DNA of 16,443 bases from an uncultured Oscillospiraceae bacterium (GTDB lineage Bacteria > Bacillota > Clostridia > Oscillospirales > Acutalibacteraceae): positions 1-16,443 of the forward strand of contig UQBX01000033.1 in NCBI GenBank assembly GCA_900539425.1. The letters run 5' to 3'. Position numbers and translations under genes: made by a program. The notes beneath the pieces are model-generated. The model did not search any database, had not been told where the DNA came from, and saw only the letters and a list, made by a program, of their open reading frames with translations. Positions 14,073 through 16,443 of the stretch are shown one piece after another (the first letter of the stretch is position 1; the number at the start of each line of letters is the position of its first letter).

Positions 14073-16232
14073 GTGAGTTCAAAGGTAAAATCATTTATAG
14101 TTAATCTCAGAAAATACTGGAATAATCCCGCACCGGAACGGCATGTTCCGTTCAAGGAAGTTGCTGCTTACGGCGTGGGCGGAATGGGTGTTCATTTCGC
14201 AACAACGCTCGCTTCCGCTATAGGTCTTTCCGCAAGCAATTTTCTTGTGGGTTCGGCGCTCGGTATAGACCCCGTTCATCTTCAGACTATGAACATTATT
14301 GCAAGCGTTTTCGGCTTTGGTGTAACGGCGCTTCGTTCATATCTCTTTGATAACTCTAAGTCAAAATACGGAAAGTTCCGTCCGTGGCTAAAATGGATGG
14401 GTCTGCCCACTGTGCTTTCATCCATATTGTTTGTATGGATGCCGTATGAGCAGATGACATATAATGAAAAGGTAATAACGGTAGAGCTGTGCTATCTGCT
14501 TATTAACTGTTTCAATCCGTTCTTCACAGAAGCGTTTAATTTGCTTATCCAGGTAATGAGCCCTAATACGGAGGAACGCACAGATATCATGTCCGCAGGG
14601 CAGATAGTTTTTTCTTTCGCACCCACTATTACTAATCTTATAATTCCCGCTCTTGCTCCGCTTACAGGCGGCCTTAACGATATACGGACTTACAGGATAA
14701 TCTATCCCGTGTTTACTCTTTTGGGTCTTGGGCTTACTTACTTTATTTACGCAAAAACAAAAGAAAGAATTATTTACTCTAAAAATGAAACGCGCTCCAT
14801 ACGTTTTTCAGATGCTTTGAGAAGCGCTTCAAAAAACAAATATTTTTGGCTGACTAATATTGCAACGTGGATAGGATTTTTGGAAAGCGCTTATCTTACA
14901 ATACTTCAGTGGACTTTTGTATACGCCATTCCTGAAAAACAGGGCTGGCTCGGCGTAGCGAATACCGTTATAGGAAACGGCGCCCTTTGGGCAATGCTGA
15001 TTGCGCCGTTTTTGATAAGGCGCTTCGGCAAGCGAAATCTTCTTATTTGGTGTAATATAGCAAATATATTCCTACTGGCAACGCTCTATTTTTCATATCA
15101 GAATGTCTGGTTTATAATGATAATATGCTATGTGAATAATTTTATAAACGTTTTCGGTAATATTTATAATCCCGGTATTCAGGCGGATATGAAAGATTAT
15201 CAGCAGTGGAAAACAGGTGAAAGAATAGACGGTATGTTCGGCGTGCTCGGAATTATAGGCACCGTTATTGGTTTCGGTACCGGTTACGTGCTTCCGGCGC
15301 TGTATAAAATGTGCGGTCTGAATACCGACTATGACGTTCTTTATAATGCGGATATCAGAAACAATATTTTCCGTATGCTGATTATATCATCCATAATAGG
15401 AGCAGTGCTGAATTGTATTCCGTTTCTGTTTTATGATCTTACAGAGGATAAGCACAGGGGAATGATAAAAGTAATACGCCTTCGTGCGGCTCTTGATGAT
15501 TACAGAACAGGGTCAGTGGATAGTGAAGAACTCAGGGACTGCGCGCAGATAATACGTACTGCCGAAGAACTCAGCGGTATAGGAAAGCAGTCCGTGCCAA
15601 AAAAGCCTCACATTAAGAAACCCAAAAAGGGTTCTCCCGAATCGGAATTTGAAAAATACAGAGAAGAAATAGAAAATTACAAAAAGCAAAAGAAAGAAAT
15701 AAGAACTCAGAACAGGGAAGCGGCTTCGTCTAATATAGTACGAGAGGAAATTTCAAAGTTTTCAACCGAAAGATATAAAGCAATGCTTGATGATGCTGAG
15801 TACATATCATCTCTTGGAATAGACGGAATTATGAATATTGATGTTTCTGAATACAGCAAAAAAATCAGGAATATAGATAAAAAATCGAAGTGCGGCAGCG
15901 AAATGCGTTCTGACTTGAATGAGCTGAGACGCTCTGTTAAAACGGCTCAGCGACTTGCAAAGAAGTATTATCCCTCAGGTATTACGGAGCCTGATGAAAA
16001 CAGGCTGAAAAACGCTCATAATATGCCCGGCGGCTCAGTGGCTCAGACTGTTAAACGCAAACGCGCAATAAGTGCGGCATTAAAAGAGCAAAGCGTTTAT
16101 CGACGCTGTGTAATGCCGTATACACATGCTGTGACACTCATAAATCAGGCAGAAAATTATAATAACCTTGATTCTTTCCTTGCATATTGCGACAAAATTG
16201 ATGAAAGTGATAGTGATTTAGTTAACGCATAA
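14073..16232 (+). CDS. GPH/MelB-type sugar:cation symporter with long soluble C-terminal domain
   Basis: The 719-residue product has a GPH-family core (about 1-458, 12 membrane helices) that should import a glycoside, pentoside or hexuronide with Na+ or H+. Family signatures are LFDNSKSKYGKFRPW (91-105) and ADMKDYQQWKTGERIDGMFG (371-390). Family members are normally 450-500 residues. Here residues 459-719 add about 260 hydrophilic, Lys/Glu-rich residues, with a basic stretch (505-521) and coiled-coil-like helices (523-572). This tail has no phosphotransfer IIA signature like that of LacS, and I do not recognise it. The GTG at 14073 has GGAGG six bases upstream. It has its own promoter and is divergent from the OPA cluster. 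The substrate is not readable. Confidence 0.9.
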   Translation: MSSKVKSFIVNLRKYWNNPAPERHVPFKEVAAYGVGGMGVHFATTLASAIGLSASNFLVGSALGIDPVHLQTMNIIASVFGFGVTALRSYLFDNSKSKYGKFRPWLKWMGLPTVLSSILFVWMPYEQMTYNEKVITVELCYLLINCFNPFFTEAFNLLIQVMSPNTEERTDIMSAGQIVFSFAPTITNLIIPALAPLTGGLNDIRTYRIIYPVFTLLGLGLTYFIYAKTKERIIYSKNETRSIRFSDALRSASKNKYFWLTNIATWIGFLESAYLTILQWTFVYAIPEKQGWLGVANTVIGNGALWAMLIAPFLIRRFGKRNLLIWCNIANIFLLATLYFSYQNVWFIMIICYVNNFINVFGNIYNPGIQADMKDYQQWKTGERIDGMFGVLGIIGTVIGFGTGYVLPALYKMCGLNTDYDVLYNADIRNNIFRMLIISSIIGAVLNCIPFLFYDLTEDKHRGMIKVIRLRAALDDYRTGSVDSEELRDCAQIIRTAEELSGIGKQSVPKKPHIKKPKKGSPESEFEKYREEIENYKKQKKEIRTQNREAASSNIVREEISKFSTERYKAMLDDAEYISSLGIDGIMNIDVSEYSKKIRNIDKKSKCGSEMRSDLNELRRSVKTAQRLAKKYYPSGITEPDENRLKNAHNMPGGSVAQTVKRKRAISAALKEQSVYRRCVMPYTHAVTLINQAENYNNLDSFLAYCDKIDESDSDLVNA

Positions 16233-16301
16233 ATCAGTTTTTGTTATACATAAATACAATGCGGTATATGTAATTCGTTTTCAAAAAAATAAAAAATACA
16301 C

Positions 16302-16335
16302 TTGTTTTGAATGTTGAAATGTTGTATTATATATA
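16302..16335 (+). promoter_or_regulatory. Promoter(s) of the tRNA cluster
   Basis: Two overlapping sigma-A-type matches with 17-base spacers are visible: TTGTTT (16302-16307) with TATTAT (16325-16330), and TTGAAT (16307-16312) with TATATA (16330-16335). Either would start transcription a few bases before the tRNA-like gene. The preceding stretch from 16233 shows no clear terminator for the symporter gene. Confidence 0.6.
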
Positions 16336-16341
16336 GCGCAC

Positions 16342-16417
16342 GGGCGCGTAGCTCAGTTGGGAGAGTGCTGCATTCGCATTGCAGAGGTCGAGGGTTCGAC
16401 TCCCTTCCAGGTCGCCA
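16342..16417 (+). tRNA. tRNA-Ala(CGC)-like gene with mispaired acceptor stem
   Basis: A 76-base cloverleaf pattern is clear. T8-A9 is followed by a D arm with GCTC paired to GAGT. The anticodon stem CTGCA/TGCAG closes loop TTCGCAT, with anticodon CGC reading Ala GCG. The variable loop is AGGTC, and the T arm is GAGGG/CCCTT with loop TTCGACT. CCA is encoded (16415-16417). The acceptor stem is poor: GGGCGCG against CCAGGTC leaves positions 3-70, 5-68 and 6-67 unpaired, and the Ala identity pair G3-U70 is absent (G3-G70). The discriminator is G. It may be a degenerate or unusual tRNA. It is transcribed toward a second tRNA. Confidence 0.65.
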
Positions 16418-16421
16418 ATTT

Positions 16422-16443
16422 GCTGATATAGCTCAGCAGGCAG
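16422..16443 (+). tRNA. Start of a second tRNA, probably tRNA-Thr (partial)
   Basis: GCTGATATAGCTCAGCAGG has the seven-base acceptor strand, T8-A9 and D-arm GCTCAG of a tRNA. GCTGATATAGCTCAG is the usual 5' end of clostridial tRNA-Thr as I recall it. The gene runs off the window before the anticodon, so the identity is tentative. Confidence 0.7.

Noticed and set aside
13870..14094. Minus-strand 74-codon frame in the divergent intergenic region, possible gene or IS remnant
   Set aside because: It overlaps the symporter start and promoter, has no ribosome binding site, and its translation matches nothing I recognise; no flanking inverted repeats were seen.
1..16443. CRISPR arrays, insertion sequences, prophage or integron features
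   Set aside because: No regularly spaced repeats, transposase, integrase or phage genes were visible; apart from possible decay in the tRNA-like gene, the window looks like stable chromosomal DNA.

Overview
The window looks like chromosomal DNA from an anaerobic gut-type Clostridia bacterium, probably Ruminococcaceae/Oscillospirales. This rests on the low-to-moderate GC content, strong AGGAGG ribosome binding sites, the ctsR-mcsA-mcsB-clpC order, a 42-residue Cys/Gly-rich membrane peptide of a kind seen in ruminococci, an anaerobic sulfatase-maturase-type radical SAM enzyme and a GPH-family sugar symporter. The lineage is inferred from gene content only.

Layout. 1-74 is the tail of an unidentified plus-strand gene, ending at a terminator shared with a convergent hypothetical gene (145-660, minus). 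That gene and a short-chain dehydrogenase (785-1456, plus) are read from back-to-back promoters. A tiny Cys-rich membrane peptide gene (1517-1645) with its own terminator follows. The protein quality-control operon ctsR-mcsA-mcsB-clpC occupies 1983-6522. It is preceded by a promoter carrying two near-consensus CtsR operators within a larger cluster of CtsR-type heptads, and it ends at a strong terminator. A 72-residue membrane protein gene with its own promoter sits between clpC and a minus-strand hisC; those two genes share a bidirectional terminator. hisC and rmuC are divergent.

The right half has a minus-strand cluster transcribed from about 13820 down to 9429: an OPA-type organophosphate transporter, a tail-anchored calcineurin-like phosphoesterase, an AraC-type regulator and an anSME-like radical SAM protein. 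Divergent from it is a GPH/MelB-type symporter with an unusually long (about 260-residue) soluble C-terminal tail. The window closes with a tRNA-Ala(CGC)-like gene with a badly paired acceptor stem, and the start of a tRNA-Thr-like gene.

How the genes work together. CtsR represses the operon. McsB (arginine kinase) with McsA inactivates CtsR and marks proteins with phosphoarginine, and ClpC unfolds them for ClpP, which is not encoded here. The McsB is atypical: Ser where Bacillus has its catalytic Cys, a shortened phosphate-binding loop, and an apparently lost C-terminal RDxxRA phosphoarginine site. In the right half, import of phosphorylated small molecules followed by cytoplasmic dephosphorylation at the membrane is a plausible joint role for the transporter and phosphoesterase. 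The link to AraC and the radical SAM enzyme is by position only.
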